Below, piece after piece: positions 47,140 through 56,674 of a stretch of 64,000 bases of DNA. Made by a program: the position numbers and the translations under genes. Location: positions 1 through 64,000 of the forward strand of contig JAGUYK010000044.1 in NCBI GenBank assembly GCA_020061355.1, written 5' to 3'. The notes beneath the pieces were generated by a model. The model searched no databases. It was not told the DNA's origin and was given only the letters and a program-made list of their open reading frames with translations. This stretch comes from Ignavibacteriales bacterium (lineage in GTDB: Bacteria > Bacteroidota > Ignavibacteria > Ignavibacteriales > Melioribacteraceae). Position 1 is the first letter of the stretch. Every line of letters begins with the position of its first letter.

Positions 47140-47644
47140 ATTTCCGGTAAATGATTCCTTTTAAATCCCTCTCTAATGATTCACCTGGAGATTCAATTAT
47201 TCTTCCTATCTCTTGATTGTTTTTATAAATAATAAAGGTGGGAACGTATTTAATATCAAGCTCATCCACATTCCCTTCGGGGCTTTCTTTTTTTCTATCG
47301 ACACAAATCAGAGAAATTTTTTCTTCGCTCACCGATGTTTCATCCATCAGTCGCAAAAAACGGGGTACTTCTCTTCTACTGTCGCTGCACCATGTTCCCA
47401 GAACCATTTTAATGGTGATATTCTCTAACTTACATTTAATCGAATCCAAAGTGGCTATGCTGAATTCATAGTTTTCATACTCAGAATCAAACCACCATGA
47501 GAAATTTGTATCGGCAAATGCGGTTCTATCACAAATCCCCAGAAGCATTGGTTTGCCGGATCTTTCATCAATCATCAATTTATTCTTTTCCTGGGCATTA
47601 CTAATAACGGCAATAAGTATAACCAACATTATCAACTTTTTCAT
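47138..47644 (-). CDS. Exported thioredoxin-like protein with a CxxS site
   Basis: A 168-residue protein with a signal peptide (about 1-17) and a thioredoxin fold (about 65-165). The active site reads GTWCSDSRREVPRF: Cys86 is present but the second position is Ser89 (CxxS), so it cannot form the usual disulfide. The cis-proline region is YVPTFIIYKNNQEIGRI. It may be a monothiol oxidoreductase, isomerase or chaperone in the periplasm. nadK is encoded 8 bases upstream. Confidence 0.8.
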   Translation of the reverse strand: MKKLIMLVILIAVISNAQEKNKLMIDERSGKPMLLGICDRTAFADTNFSWWFDSEYENYEFSIATLDSIKCKLENITIKMVLGTWCSDSRREVPRFLRLMDETSVSEEKISLICVDRKKESPEGNVDELDIKYVPTFIIYKNNQEIGRIIESPGESLERDLKGIIYRK

Positions 47645-47652
47645 GATCGCCT

Positions 47653-48540
47653 CTAAATCGAATTATTTGATTTTCTGACGTCGAGTCCCCAATATAATTT
47701 ATTACGAAGGATTTCAAAGTAATTAGTCTTACTGGAATGTATAAGTCTGATTGCTTTATCGCTTTTAAAGATATGAATTGTTGAAGGAGAATTATAAGTG
47801 TGAACACGTTGCCCATCGCAGCTCAGTTGAATCTTCTGATGCGGCGATTTAACTATAATAGTTACTTTTTGATCGCTTGATATAACAAGAGGACGCATTG
47901 TTAAAGTGTGAGGTGCAATTGGACTTAATGTAATTACATTGGCTTGAGGATTAACAATTGGACCGCCGGTGGAAAGTGAATATCCTGTGGAACCGGTTGG
48001 CGTTGCAATTATCACACCGTCTGCCGAAAATGTGGAAACATAATCATCATCCACTTTTATTGTCAGTTCAATCATTTTCTGCCAGGGACCTTTATCAATC
48101 ACAATATCATTTATAGCATATATTTCGAATGTGGAAGCTTCCTCAATGGCTCCAATTAATGCCATCCTTTTTTCAATAACATAATCTTTTGTTTTTATCT
48201 CTGAAAGGAATTCTGAGAAACTATCAATGTCGAACTCAGCAAGAAAACCGAGTTTGCCGATATTTACGCCGAGAATCGGAGTGGTGGTGTTACGAACTGC
48301 ATAAGCAGTTGATAGCATCGTTCCATCTCCTCCAATTGAAATCACCATATCGCATTTTTTAATAAGCTCTTCGTTGGATAATAGCTTCGAACTTTGCAGA
48401 ACCGGATTAAACCTATCCTGCAATTTTAGAATTGTATTACTGATAGCATAATTGATACTATTATTTTGAAGATCCTCAATGATCTTTGTTACAATTCCTA
48501 AAATATCAGGCTTATCAATATTTGGAATAATTCCGATCAT
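47653..48540 (-). CDS. nadK: NAD kinase
   Basis: Phosphorylates NAD to NADP. The 295-residue protein has the signature GGDGTMLSTAY (from residue 70), NIGKLGFLAEFD, the substrate loop ATPTGSTGYSLSTGGPIV and the C-terminal PLVISSDQKVTI region. The ATG at 48540 overlaps the upstream TGA as TGATG; a GTG one codon earlier is less likely. It is embedded in an LPS-related operon, which is probably just co-transcription. Confidence 0.95.
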   Translation of the reverse strand: MIGIIPNIDKPDILGIVTKIIEDLQNNSINYAISNTILKLQDRFNPVLQSSKLLSNEELIKKCDMVISIGGDGTMLSTAYAVRNTTTPILGVNIGKLGFLAEFDIDSFSEFLSEIKTKDYVIEKRMALIGAIEEASTFEIYAINDIVIDKGPWQKMIELTIKVDDDYVSTFSADGVIIATPTGSTGYSLSTGGPIVNPQANVITLSPIAPHTLTMRPLVISSDQKVTIIVKSPHQKIQLSCDGQRVHTYNSPSTIHIFKSDKAIRLIHSSKTNYFEILRNKLYWGLDVRKSNNSI

Positions 48541-49319
48541 CACTTAGTTTTATTTAACTCCCAAAGTTTTGCATATTTAGTAAAGACGTATGCAGATGAA
48601 AAAAAGGCTAATATTAATCCATGTATTCCATCTAAAAATCCTAACCTAAAAATATACATTTTAACGAAAAGAAAAATTGGGCGGAATAAAAAATCTACTA
48701 ACGAGGCTTTTTTACCCTGATTGAATAAATCCAAAGCTGCAAGTGAAGTATAAGAGTTAAACTTTTTAAAGTAATGATCGATTGTTGGATCGGTATAGTG
48801 ATTCAAATCGTTTTTAAGTGAACCAATCTCTCCGTTTATTTTGAGTCCTTCATGCACAGACTTACTGTTAAATTGTGCAAAGTTTTTATTGAAAAGTCGT
48901 GTAACCATTGACGGATACCACCCGCTGTGCTTAATCCACTTGCCAAGAAAAAAAGCACGTCTAGCAACTTTATAACCTTTATATTTTGGGAGTGATTCTT
49001 TAAATGATTCCAATTCAATTTTTAATTCATTAGTAATCTCTTCGTCGGCATCAATCCAGAAGACCCATTGGTTTTTTGTTTTGCTAAGAGCATAAGTTTT
49101 CATATCAGCAAAACCTTTCCAGTCAACAATTTCACAATAAATACCGGGATAAGATGAGGCAATCTTAAAAGTATCGTCAGTAGTGCTCGAATCGATTAAT
49201 AATACTAAATCATCAATTACACCAATCTGACTGTCTAAACATCGTCGGATATTCGATTGCTCATTCTTTGCAATAATGATAGAAGAGATTTTAATATTTT
49301 TTTTATTGGATTGTATCAT
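48540..49319 (-). CDS. Glycosyltransferase family 2 (WaaE-like, LPS core type)
   Basis: A 259-residue glycosyltransferase with an N-terminal GT-A domain: ISSIIIAKNEQSNIRRCLDS, IDSSTTDDT and the metal-binding FWIDADEEI. The C-terminal part has HSGWYPSMVTRLFNK and a hydrophobic end that may lie on the membrane. The pattern resembles WaaE/KdtX-type LPS core glucosyltransferases. Its start overlaps the O-antigen-ligase gene by 17 bases, and an MsbA-type exporter gene is next upstream, supporting a role in lipopolysaccharide assembly. Confidence 0.87.
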   Translation of the reverse strand: MIQSNKKNIKISSIIIAKNEQSNIRRCLDSQIGVIDDLVLLIDSSTTDDTFKIASSYPGIYCEIVDWKGFADMKTYALSKTKNQWVFWIDADEEITNELKIELESFKESLPKYKGYKVARRAFFLGKWIKHSGWYPSMVTRLFNKNFAQFNSKSVHEGLKINGEIGSLKNDLNHYTDPTIDHYFKKFNSYTSLAALDLFNQGKKASLVDFLFRPIFLFVKMYIFRLGFLDGIHGLILAFFSSAYVFTKYAKLWELNKTK

Positions 49320-50469
49320 ACTGTGTTGTTTTATATGATTGAAGCAAAGAGAACATAAATGTGAATACTATTGAAAGAATAACAGACGAAATAAAATTTG
49401 TTGCTAAGGATGTTAGAAGTAAAGAAGTAATCCCAAGGATTAAAGAATTAATAATGATTTTATCCTCAATTTCTTCTTTCACTTTTCTCATTATAAACCA
49501 ATTACTATAAATGTGATAAATTAGAAAAAGAAAGATTAGCATTCCTATAATGCCTGTATCCATATATACTTGAATAAACTGATTATGCCAATTACCAACA
49601 CCTTTATCTTTTAATTGATCCCAGTAAGGATAAATTTCCTTAAATGTTCCTACTCCATGTCCCAATACAGGTTTTTCTAAGGCAATATAAAATGCACCCT
49701 TCCAGATCAAGTCGCGATTTGAAAACAAATAGCTTTCATCTTTCAAATTATTCGTATAGTATTTGGTATTATTATTCATAGAGAATAATACAACAAATGC
49801 TGTCAATACTAAAGAAGCAAGTACCACATTTAGTTTTACTCTTTTAAGAAAGAAACAGACAAAAAGTACAAGCAGCGCAATAAAAATATTCGCTTTTGCA
49901 AATGTTAGAGAGATAGCAGACAGTAGAATTGCTAATACAACGGTTTCCAATAATATATTTTTCTTTATTAAAATCTTATCTTTAAGAATAATCACCATGC
50001 CAAAGATTACAGTAATAAAGACAGAAAATGTTGCGCTGCCAGATGTTATTGATTCTGCACGTAATGATCCAAGATTATATTTTATAATTCCGATTAACGC
50101 AATTAGTAAACCGCCATAAAGAAATATTTTTAATAGTGATAATTTTTTATCCTTATTGATAAAATACAAATAATGGGTAAAGGAAAAATAAGATAAAAAA
50201 AAGAACGACTCTTTTATTAAAGCATTAAATGATATCTTTGAGTAATCTGAAAAAAGTGATGAGAGAATTTGAGTTATTAATAATGTCAGAATAATAATAC
50301 TACTCAACCCGCCGAAATTTACTTTTCGAATTATTATTAAATCTGTAAGCCACATTATTGAAAGCACTAATAGCAAAATTTGTAAGATAAAAAAAGATAA
50401 GAGAATTGAAATGAGTGTTGCAGAAAGAATATAAAAGATAATTTTAGGATTGAATAAAGAACGTACCAT
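49303..50469 (-). CDS. O-antigen ligase / polymerase (Wzy_C) family membrane protein
   Basis: A 388-residue protein with about eleven hydrophobic helices. The large external loop contains WKGAFYIALEKPVLGHGVGTF and GVGNWHNQFIQVYMDTGIIG, the family pattern with a conserved His. Members either ligate O-antigen to lipid A-core (WaaL) or polymerise O-units (Wzy); sequence alone does not decide. It sits between the MsbA-like exporter and the glycosyltransferase genes. Confidence 0.85.
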   Translation of the reverse strand: MVRSLFNPKIIFYILSATLISILLSFFILQILLLVLSIMWLTDLIIIRKVNFGGLSSIIILTLLITQILSSLFSDYSKISFNALIKESFFFLSYFSFTHYLYFINKDKKLSLLKIFLYGGLLIALIGIIKYNLGSLRAESITSGSATFSVFITVIFGMVIILKDKILIKKNILLETVVLAILLSAISLTFAKANIFIALLVLFVCFFLKRVKLNVVLASLVLTAFVVLFSMNNNTKYYTNNLKDESYLFSNRDLIWKGAFYIALEKPVLGHGVGTFKEIYPYWDQLKDKGVGNWHNQFIQVYMDTGIIGMLIFLFLIYHIYSNWFIMRKVKEEIEDKIIINSLILGITSLLLTSLATNFISSVILSIVFTFMFSLLQSYKTTQYDTIQ

Positions 50470-50481
50470 AAAACAGGTTAC

Positions 50482-52338
50482 CTATTTATCCTGAAATTGC
50501 AAATAATACAATTTCTTATAAATACCATTTTCATCCTGCAGTAATTCTGTATGTTTTCCATGCTGTACTATTTTCCCTCTATCAAGAACAATTATTCTAT
50601 CTGCATTCCTTATTGTGCTTAATCGGTGTGCAATTACAAAAGTTGTCCTATCATACATAAGCCGCTCAATCGCTTCCTGGACAAGGACTTCTGATTCATT
50701 ATCGAGTGATGAAGTGGCTTCATCAAGAATCATAATAGGAGGATTTTTCAACAATGCACGTGCAATTGAAATCCTCTGACGCTGACCACCGGAAAGCTTT
50801 GTTCCTTTCTCTCCAATTATTGTGTCGTAACCTTTGGGCATTTCCATAATAAAATTATGTGCATTAGCAGCTTTAGCCGCTTCAATTACCATAGTATCCG
50901 GATAATTTTCTAATCCATAGGCAATATTACTTCGAACGGATTCATTAAAAAGGACAGTTTCCTGAGTAACAATACCCATCATTTTCCGTAAGTCTTCAAG
51001 ACGGATCTGTTTAATATCCTGTCCGTCAAGCAATATTCTGCCCGATGTTGGATCATAAAATCTTGGTAATAAATCTACCATCGTAGTCTTACCAGCACCG
51101 CTGCTTCCAACCAGCGCTAAAATTGAACCGCGCTTTACTTCCAGATTAATACCATCAAGTACAGGTTCTTCTGAATCATCATAAAGAAAAGAGACATTTT
51201 CAAAAACTATTTTCTCATTGAAGCTTGTTATTTTAATAGGTGAGTCAGCATTTTTGATACGCGGTTCGGTATCAAGAATTTCAAAAATCCTATCGGCCGC
51301 GGCACTCGATTCCTGAATCCTGTTATTAACACTGCTTAATTCTTTCACAGGAGGCATAAGCTGAAAGATTGCAAATAAGAATGTGATAAACTCGCTCGGT
51401 TTGATAGAGCGGTCAACTAATACGAGTTGTGCACCAAAATAGATTATGACAACACCTACAATAACACTTAGAAATTCTGTAACCGGACTCGAAATATTTC
51501 TAATTCGCGTAATTCTTAATACCAGCTTGAAAAATTTTTCTGTTTCACTAAAAAATTTTTTGTTCTCATATTCTTCCATTCCGAATGCTTTAACAATTTT
51601 GACACCGGTAATTGTCTCGTGCAGGTTATTAGTTATATCAGCCATTTTTTGTTGAAGCAGACCGCTTTGCTTACGCAAAATCAAACCGATATAACTGATA
51701 ACAATAAGTGAAAACGGTAGGACAACGAGTGAAAATAATGTTAACTGCCAACTAATCGAAATTGCAATTGCTAAAAAAACCATTATTGTCAACGGCTCCC
51801 GAATCATATTAAGGAAAACTGCCGAAACGCTCGTATTTACCATGTTAACATCGTTGGTAATTCTTGATATCAGATTACCGGTTTTTTCATTTTTAAAGTA
51901 ACTCATCGGAAGCTTATGTAGATGGCGGAATGAATCATTTCTTAAATCACGTATCATTCCCTGTTCAACAAACGCCATGTAATAAGATTGAAGATAACCG
52001 AACATGTTTTTACCAAGGAAAGCAATAATTATTAATATGCATATTTTGAATAATACTTCGGATGTATCACCGCTGAAAATGATGCTCTTAAAATAATTGA
52101 ATATATCATTTAACATTCCGCTAAGCCATCCGGTTGCTTTTGATTCAATATTCTTCTGAAAATTCTGTGTCCCTTCAGGCGCAACACCGGCTTGCTGAAA
52201 TAAAGTATCAAGGAGTGGTATGGCAAGGTAGATTGAAGCTCCGTTCAAGAGAGCCTGTAAAACCGAAAAGATTATCGAAGCCGATAGATGTTTCCAGTAT
52301 GGTCTGATATAATTTAGAATTCTGAAATATGTTTTCAT
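50482..52338 (-). CDS. ABC transporter, permease-ATPase fusion (MsbA-like lipid flippase)
   Basis: A 618-residue half-transporter with six membrane helices (about 15-330) and a nucleotide-binding domain: Walker A GSSGAGKTT (about 405), Q-loop TQETVLFNE, signature LSGGQRQRISIARALL (about 513), Walker B IMILDEATSSLD and H-loop IAHRLST. An unusually long first external loop (about 40-85) carries the segment QAGVAPEGTQNFQ. With LPS genes directly downstream it is the best candidate for lipid A-core export. Confidence 0.9.
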   Translation of the reverse strand: MKTYFRILNYIRPYWKHLSASIIFSVLQALLNGASIYLAIPLLDTLFQQAGVAPEGTQNFQKNIESKATGWLSGMLNDIFNYFKSIIFSGDTSEVLFKICILIIIAFLGKNMFGYLQSYYMAFVEQGMIRDLRNDSFRHLHKLPMSYFKNEKTGNLISRITNDVNMVNTSVSAVFLNMIREPLTIMVFLAIAISISWQLTLFSLVVLPFSLIVISYIGLILRKQSGLLQQKMADITNNLHETITGVKIVKAFGMEEYENKKFFSETEKFFKLVLRITRIRNISSPVTEFLSVIVGVVIIYFGAQLVLVDRSIKPSEFITFLFAIFQLMPPVKELSSVNNRIQESSAAADRIFEILDTEPRIKNADSPIKITSFNEKIVFENVSFLYDDSEEPVLDGINLEVKRGSILALVGSSGAGKTTMVDLLPRFYDPTSGRILLDGQDIKQIRLEDLRKMMGIVTQETVLFNESVRSNIAYGLENYPDTMVIEAAKAANAHNFIMEMPKGYDTIIGEKGTKLSGGQRQRISIARALLKNPPIMILDEATSSLDNESEVLVQEAIERLMYDRTTFVIAHRLSTIRNADRIIVLDRGKIVQHGKHTELLQDENGIYKKLYYLQFQDK

Positions 52339-52346
52339 ATAAATAT

Positions 52347-53570
52347 TTATAGATTATTTATTCCGCAGCCGCCTATTATTCTAATTTCATCGTAAATATC
52401 GTCGTTTATAAAATCATATATCGTAATTATAGATTCACCTGAAGATCTACTGTCAAAAAATAAGAAGTTTCCATGAACTAATAAATTCTGATAAAACGAC
52501 CCATGAAAAGTTCGTGTCAACTTTTTCTGATCGGTGTCAATTATCATTAAATCGTGCTGATTTTCAATTATGCTTTTATTTATAACCTGATCTCTTGTAA
52601 TTAGGAAGAGATACTTATCATCTGTTGACCATCTTACATCATATAAAAATCCGTTAAATTTTCCGATCAAAATTTCGGAACCATCCTTTGAATCTCTTAA
52701 ATAGAAATAAGTTTGACCTTCATGTTGGAAAAGTCTTATTACTTTTTGTAATGAATTAGAAATCAATTTAGGTTGAATTTTGGGTGGCTTTGGAAATCCA
52801 TCTTTACTTATGCTAAATGTTCTATTTTTTACCGGAGCAAGTTTCCCCTCGGTTCCATAAGATAATATTTCCTGATTAAGCAGGCCGGAATTAACTGAAT
52901 CCGGTTTAGTAAAATTAATCTTGAAAGTGTCCTTAATATCCCAGTAAGTGTAAAGCTGAAGTCCTGTTCCTAATTCTTCAAGCTCATCAACCTGTTCAGT
53001 TGTATGAAGAAATCTATAAATTCTAGCATCTCGTACGTATGGAAAACTACCTTGCTTACCGTAACCAAGCGCTGTTACAAAAAAAATAATACTTTTATCA
53101 TCCGAATGATTAAGTGTAATAACCTTTCTTCCCCACCTGCTCCAAAACAATTTTGACTCTTTACTTATCATATTATATTGATAAATAGAAGGTCTGCCCT
53201 GATATCGGGTAACAAATAATAAATTGTTAAAATTATCATATACATATTTACCTTTTATGAATACCTTGTGATTAACAATCAAGGATTTTCTATACAATTC
53301 GAATGCTGCCAGACCGGCGGCAAACGAAGAATTATAGTTTCCATATAGAACATAGAACTTCCGATCATCTTCATTTTGAATGTTAATTTTATCCCATAGT
53401 TGAAAATCGAGTTTCGATTTGAATAAATCAGCCGCGTCAGATGAAACAAACTCACCGAGACAAATTGAGTATCCTTCAATCTCCTTTTCAATTTCAACCG
53501 GTTTACAGCTTGATAATATAAAGAGCAATGCGGAAAAGACAAATAAATATTTAATATCATAAATAATCAC
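52347..53570 (-). CDS. Lipoprotein with SPOR domain and TolB/propeller-like repeats
   Basis: With the GTG start at 53570 the protein has 407 residues and begins with a lipoprotein signal ending in FILSSC. A longer start at 53624 would overlap xerD and bury the signal. An N-terminal SPOR domain (about 30-95, GEFVSSDAADLFKSKLD...FYVLYGNYNSSFAAGLAAFELYRKSL) should bind septal glycan strands lacking stem peptides. The rest shows repeated beta-rich blocks such as GRPSIYQYNMISKESKLFWS and LYDVRWSTDDKYLFLIT, typical of TolB-like propellers. I know no characterised protein with this pairing. Probably an outer-membrane lipoprotein at the division site. Confidence 0.72.
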   Translation of the reverse strand: MIIYDIKYLFVFSALLFILSSCKPVEIEKEIEGYSICLGEFVSSDAADLFKSKLDFQLWDKINIQNEDDRKFYVLYGNYNSSFAAGLAAFELYRKSLIVNHKVFIKGKYVYDNFNNLLFVTRYQGRPSIYQYNMISKESKLFWSRWGRKVITLNHSDDKSIIFFVTALGYGKQGSFPYVRDARIYRFLHTTEQVDELEELGTGLQLYTYWDIKDTFKINFTKPDSVNSGLLNQEILSYGTEGKLAPVKNRTFSISKDGFPKPPKIQPKLISNSLQKVIRLFQHEGQTYFYLRDSKDGSEILIGKFNGFLYDVRWSTDDKYLFLITRDQVINKSIIENQHDLMIIDTDQKKLTRTFHGSFYQNLLVHGNFLFFDSRSSGESIITIYDFINDDIYDEIRIIGGCGINNL

Positions 53571-53577
53571 AAGAAAC

Positions 53578-54468
53578 CTAACCCCTGGGATGATGATCTC
53601 TATGAACCTGTTTAATATATTCACGGTCTATATGAGTATAAATTTGTGTTGTAGAAATATCGGCATGCCCAAGCATTTCCTGAACTGCCCGAAGATCAGC
53701 TCCGCCTTCAAGAAGATGAGTTGCAAATGAGTGCCTGAAAGTGTGGGGATGAATTTCCTTTGTAATACCCGCTTCCTTTGAACATTGAGTTACAATTTTC
53801 CAAATCCACATTCTGGAAAGTTTTGTACCGCGTTTGTTTAAAAAAACATAATTCTGACTTCGTGATTTCTTTTCGAGCGACGGTCTGGATCTTTTCAAAT
53901 ACTCATTTAACCAATGAATAGCACTGCTGCCCAACGGAACAATTCTCTCTTTTGAACCTTTTCCAAATACACGTACAACTTCATCAATAAAGAGAAGGTC
54001 GTTTATTTTTAGGTTAATCAATTCCGAGACACGTAACCCGGAAGAGTAAAACAATTCCAATATTGCTTTGTCGCGCAGTCCAGTTAGGTCGTCCGTATTC
54101 GGAACGTTCAATATCCTTTCTATTTCTTCGAATGAAAGAACTGATGGGAGCTTTCTTGATTTTTTTACCGACATTAATTTATCGGTCGGATTATTTTCAA
54201 TGTAACTATTGTCTTCGAGGAAACCAAAGAATCCTTTAAGGGAAGACATGTATCGTGCAGATGTTGCACTGTCTTTCCCTTTATTTCGCTCAATTTCAAA
54301 ATATTCGGAAATGTTATTAGCTTTAATGTTATTGAGATCTGTTATTTGCTGCGATGAACAAAAAGTTAATAAATGTCTAATATCATTTTCATAAGATTTG
54401 ATTGTATTATCGGATAGATTTTTTTCAAAACGCAGGATTGTGAGATATTCTTTTAAGAACTCTTCCAT
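53578..54468 (-). CDS. xerD: Tyrosine recombinase XerD
   Basis: Site-specific recombinase that resolves chromosome dimers at dif. The 296-residue protein has the SAM-like core-binding domain (about 1-90) and all catalytic residues: Arg146 (SGLRVSEL), Lys170, His242 and Arg245 (HTFRHSFATHLLEGGAD), His268 (LGHADI) and Tyr277. Length and the absence of phage genes mark it as the housekeeping Xer. No partner XerC is in the window. Confidence 0.93.
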   Translation of the reverse strand: MEEFLKEYLTILRFEKNLSDNTIKSYENDIRHLLTFCSSQQITDLNNIKANNISEYFEIERNKGKDSATSARYMSSLKGFFGFLEDNSYIENNPTDKLMSVKKSRKLPSVLSFEEIERILNVPNTDDLTGLRDKAILELFYSSGLRVSELINLKINDLLFIDEVVRVFGKGSKERIVPLGSSAIHWLNEYLKRSRPSLEKKSRSQNYVFLNKRGTKLSRMWIWKIVTQCSKEAGITKEIHPHTFRHSFATHLLEGGADLRAVQEMLGHADISTTQIYTHIDREYIKQVHRDHHPRG

Positions 54469-54473
54469 AAGAG

Positions 54474-56660
54474 TTATTTATCGTCCCTGGTAGTTTCAAG
54501 GTCTTCCTGATTTGGATATCTGATTCGTTTATGATGCTGACCAATAAGTATTTTAAGAAATGATTCCCGAATTTTACTTATATCTTTAAAAGTAAGCGGC
54601 GCGTTATCAAGCTGTCCATCTTCAATACGTGCACTTATCAAATTATTAATAATGTTTTCAACTTTTTGCCGATCGCTTTCGACCAATGATCTAATTGTCG
54701 ATTCACAAGCATCTGCGAGCATTACAAGGGCTGTTTCTTTAGTATCTGGTTTAGGTCCCGGATACCGGTATTGATTAACATCAATATTATCTTCGCCATA
54801 AAGCAGTTTTGCTTTTTCACAAAAATATGAGATAACCATAGTTCCGTGATGCATTGGTATAAAATCAATTATTTCCTGAGGTAAACCGCTTTTCTTTGCT
54901 AAGTCAATCCCTTTTATTACATGGTTTTTAATTAATTCGACACTTTGTTCCGGCTTCAATCCTTCGTGAATATTTTCTGATTTAAGCTGGTTCTCAACGA
55001 AACTATCGGGATCAATTGATTTTCCGATATCGTGATAATACGCTCCAACACGGGCCAGAATAGGACTAGCACCTATCGCTTCTGCAGTAGTCTCAACAAG
55101 AGTTCCAATAATCATAGAATGATTAAATGTTCCCGGAGCTTTATGGGCTAAATCCTTTAGCAGTGGATGATTAAAATCAGTTAGTTCTAACAGTGTAAGA
55201 TCTGTAGTAATTTTAAAGATTTTTTCGATAAATATAATTAAACCGTATGTAAACACGGGACTAATAAGCGCATTAGATGAAGCAAATGCAAAACTGATAA
55301 GCATCTGATCAAATGAAGCAAACCTTTCCAAACTAAAGGCAATTATACTTACAAAATAACCGACAAGAATATAAAAGAAGGATCGGAATATTTGGGTTCG
55401 ATTTTTAATATCCCTTACAGTATATGCGGCTAAACCTCCGGCAACTATATTCATTAGTGCAAAGACATAATCGTTACCCCGCAAACCACCTACTATCATA
55501 GCAATGGTTACTGTTCCGTAGAAACCAACACGGGAGTCGAATATGATTGTTAGCAACATTGATGCGACAGGTAATATTACCAATAATTCAACAGGTGCAG
55601 AGGCATTAAGATTATAGACCAGATATGTAATAAAACTTATGAACAAAATAATAATTGATATGAGAAGAATTTTAAGGTTATCGTTATAAATTCTCTTCCT
55701 GAATAAATTGATGTAGATAATTAATAAAAGAAGAATTATCAGTATATGGAAAAATTTACCGAGGTTTTGAGCGAATCTTGCCCAGAATCCAATCTCTTCA
55801 CCTTTTGCAATTTTGTATGAATCAATTTTAAGTTTTATATCATTTGTTATCCGATCATGCTTTGCTACAATTCTCTCGTTTTCATTTACAATCCCGATAT
55901 TACGGGGCACTTTCTCTTTAGCATTACGAATAGCAGAATCGGTTAATTCGTAACTATAAATAATGTTCGGTTTCAAAAAGAAAAGTACGTATTCAGTAAC
56001 AGCTTCATTTAATTCTCTATTACTGCCTATATTTATAAATAAGAAATTACTTATATAATTATTAGCGCTTTCCCTATCCAGATATAAGGTTTTTGCAAAG
56101 ACCCGTTCAAACCTTCCGTCACGAACAGCTATACTATCCCGGTTTATTTCATTATAGGAAAGATTCAATAAACCACGCTGATAAATTCTGTCTAATAAAT
56201 CGCGCGCTAAACGTAACACCTCGGATAATGAAAAAGTTTTAACATCTTTAAATGAAGTTGCCTGCTTCTTAAACCGTAGGAACACATTAAAAGAATTATC
56301 ACTTAAAAATGTTTTATTAATTTCTTCCTCAGAAGTAAGCCGAAAAGATAAAATTCGTGGAATAATTACATTATATTTTTTCAGTGAATCAATAGTAACG
56401 GATGTAATACTATTATCTCTTAAAAATATCGGTTGAACTCTTTGAGCAGCCTGCATTTTTTCTTTTTCATAGAAGTCGCTACTTTTTAATACTTCAAAAG
56501 TAGTAGATGCAATTAGATCATTCTGAATCCAAACCGATCCAACGGTAACTTCAGATTCAATTGATTCTCCCTTTGGAAACATCATAACAATTAGAATTAT
56601 CGTTACAAGGACAATCAAAATTTTTAACCGCAAACTCTGACGGAGTTTAATACTGTTCAT
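54474..56660 (-). CDS. 7TM-HD-type phosphohydrolase (PgpH-like, c-di-AMP phosphodiesterase family)
   Basis: A 728-residue membrane protein with an N-terminal helix, a long extracellular domain (about 40-300, the 7TMR-HDED type), about seven helices (300-480) and a cytosolic HD domain. HD motifs: HSMIIGTLVETTAEAIGAS, AYYHDIGKSIDPDSF (the HD pair near 543), HHGTM and ALVMLADACESTIRS. The architecture is that of PgpH, which cleaves cyclic di-AMP in Listeria. No diadenylate cyclase gene is in this window, so the substrate is inferred from the family. Confidence 0.87.
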   Translation of the reverse strand: MNSIKLRQSLRLKILIVLVTIILIVMMFPKGESIESEVTVGSVWIQNDLIASTTFEVLKSSDFYEKEKMQAAQRVQPIFLRDNSITSVTIDSLKKYNVIIPRILSFRLTSEEEINKTFLSDNSFNVFLRFKKQATSFKDVKTFSLSEVLRLARDLLDRIYQRGLLNLSYNEINRDSIAVRDGRFERVFAKTLYLDRESANNYISNFLFINIGSNRELNEAVTEYVLFFLKPNIIYSYELTDSAIRNAKEKVPRNIGIVNENERIVAKHDRITNDIKLKIDSYKIAKGEEIGFWARFAQNLGKFFHILIILLLLIIYINLFRKRIYNDNLKILLISIIILFISFITYLVYNLNASAPVELLVILPVASMLLTIIFDSRVGFYGTVTIAMIVGGLRGNDYVFALMNIVAGGLAAYTVRDIKNRTQIFRSFFYILVGYFVSIIAFSLERFASFDQMLISFAFASSNALISPVFTYGLIIFIEKIFKITTDLTLLELTDFNHPLLKDLAHKAPGTFNHSMIIGTLVETTAEAIGASPILARVGAYYHDIGKSIDPDSFVENQLKSENIHEGLKPEQSVELIKNHVIKGIDLAKKSGLPQEIIDFIPMHHGTMVISYFCEKAKLLYGEDNIDVNQYRYPGPKPDTKETALVMLADACESTIRSLVESDRQKVENIINNLISARIEDGQLDNAPLTFKDISKIRESFLKILIGQHHKRIRYPNQEDLETTRDDK

Positions 56661-56674
56661 TCAATATATCGCAA

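Noticed and set aside
53578-54468. Phage or integron integrase
   Set aside because: Length, catalytic spacing and the absence of attachment repeats or phage genes fit the housekeeping XerD.
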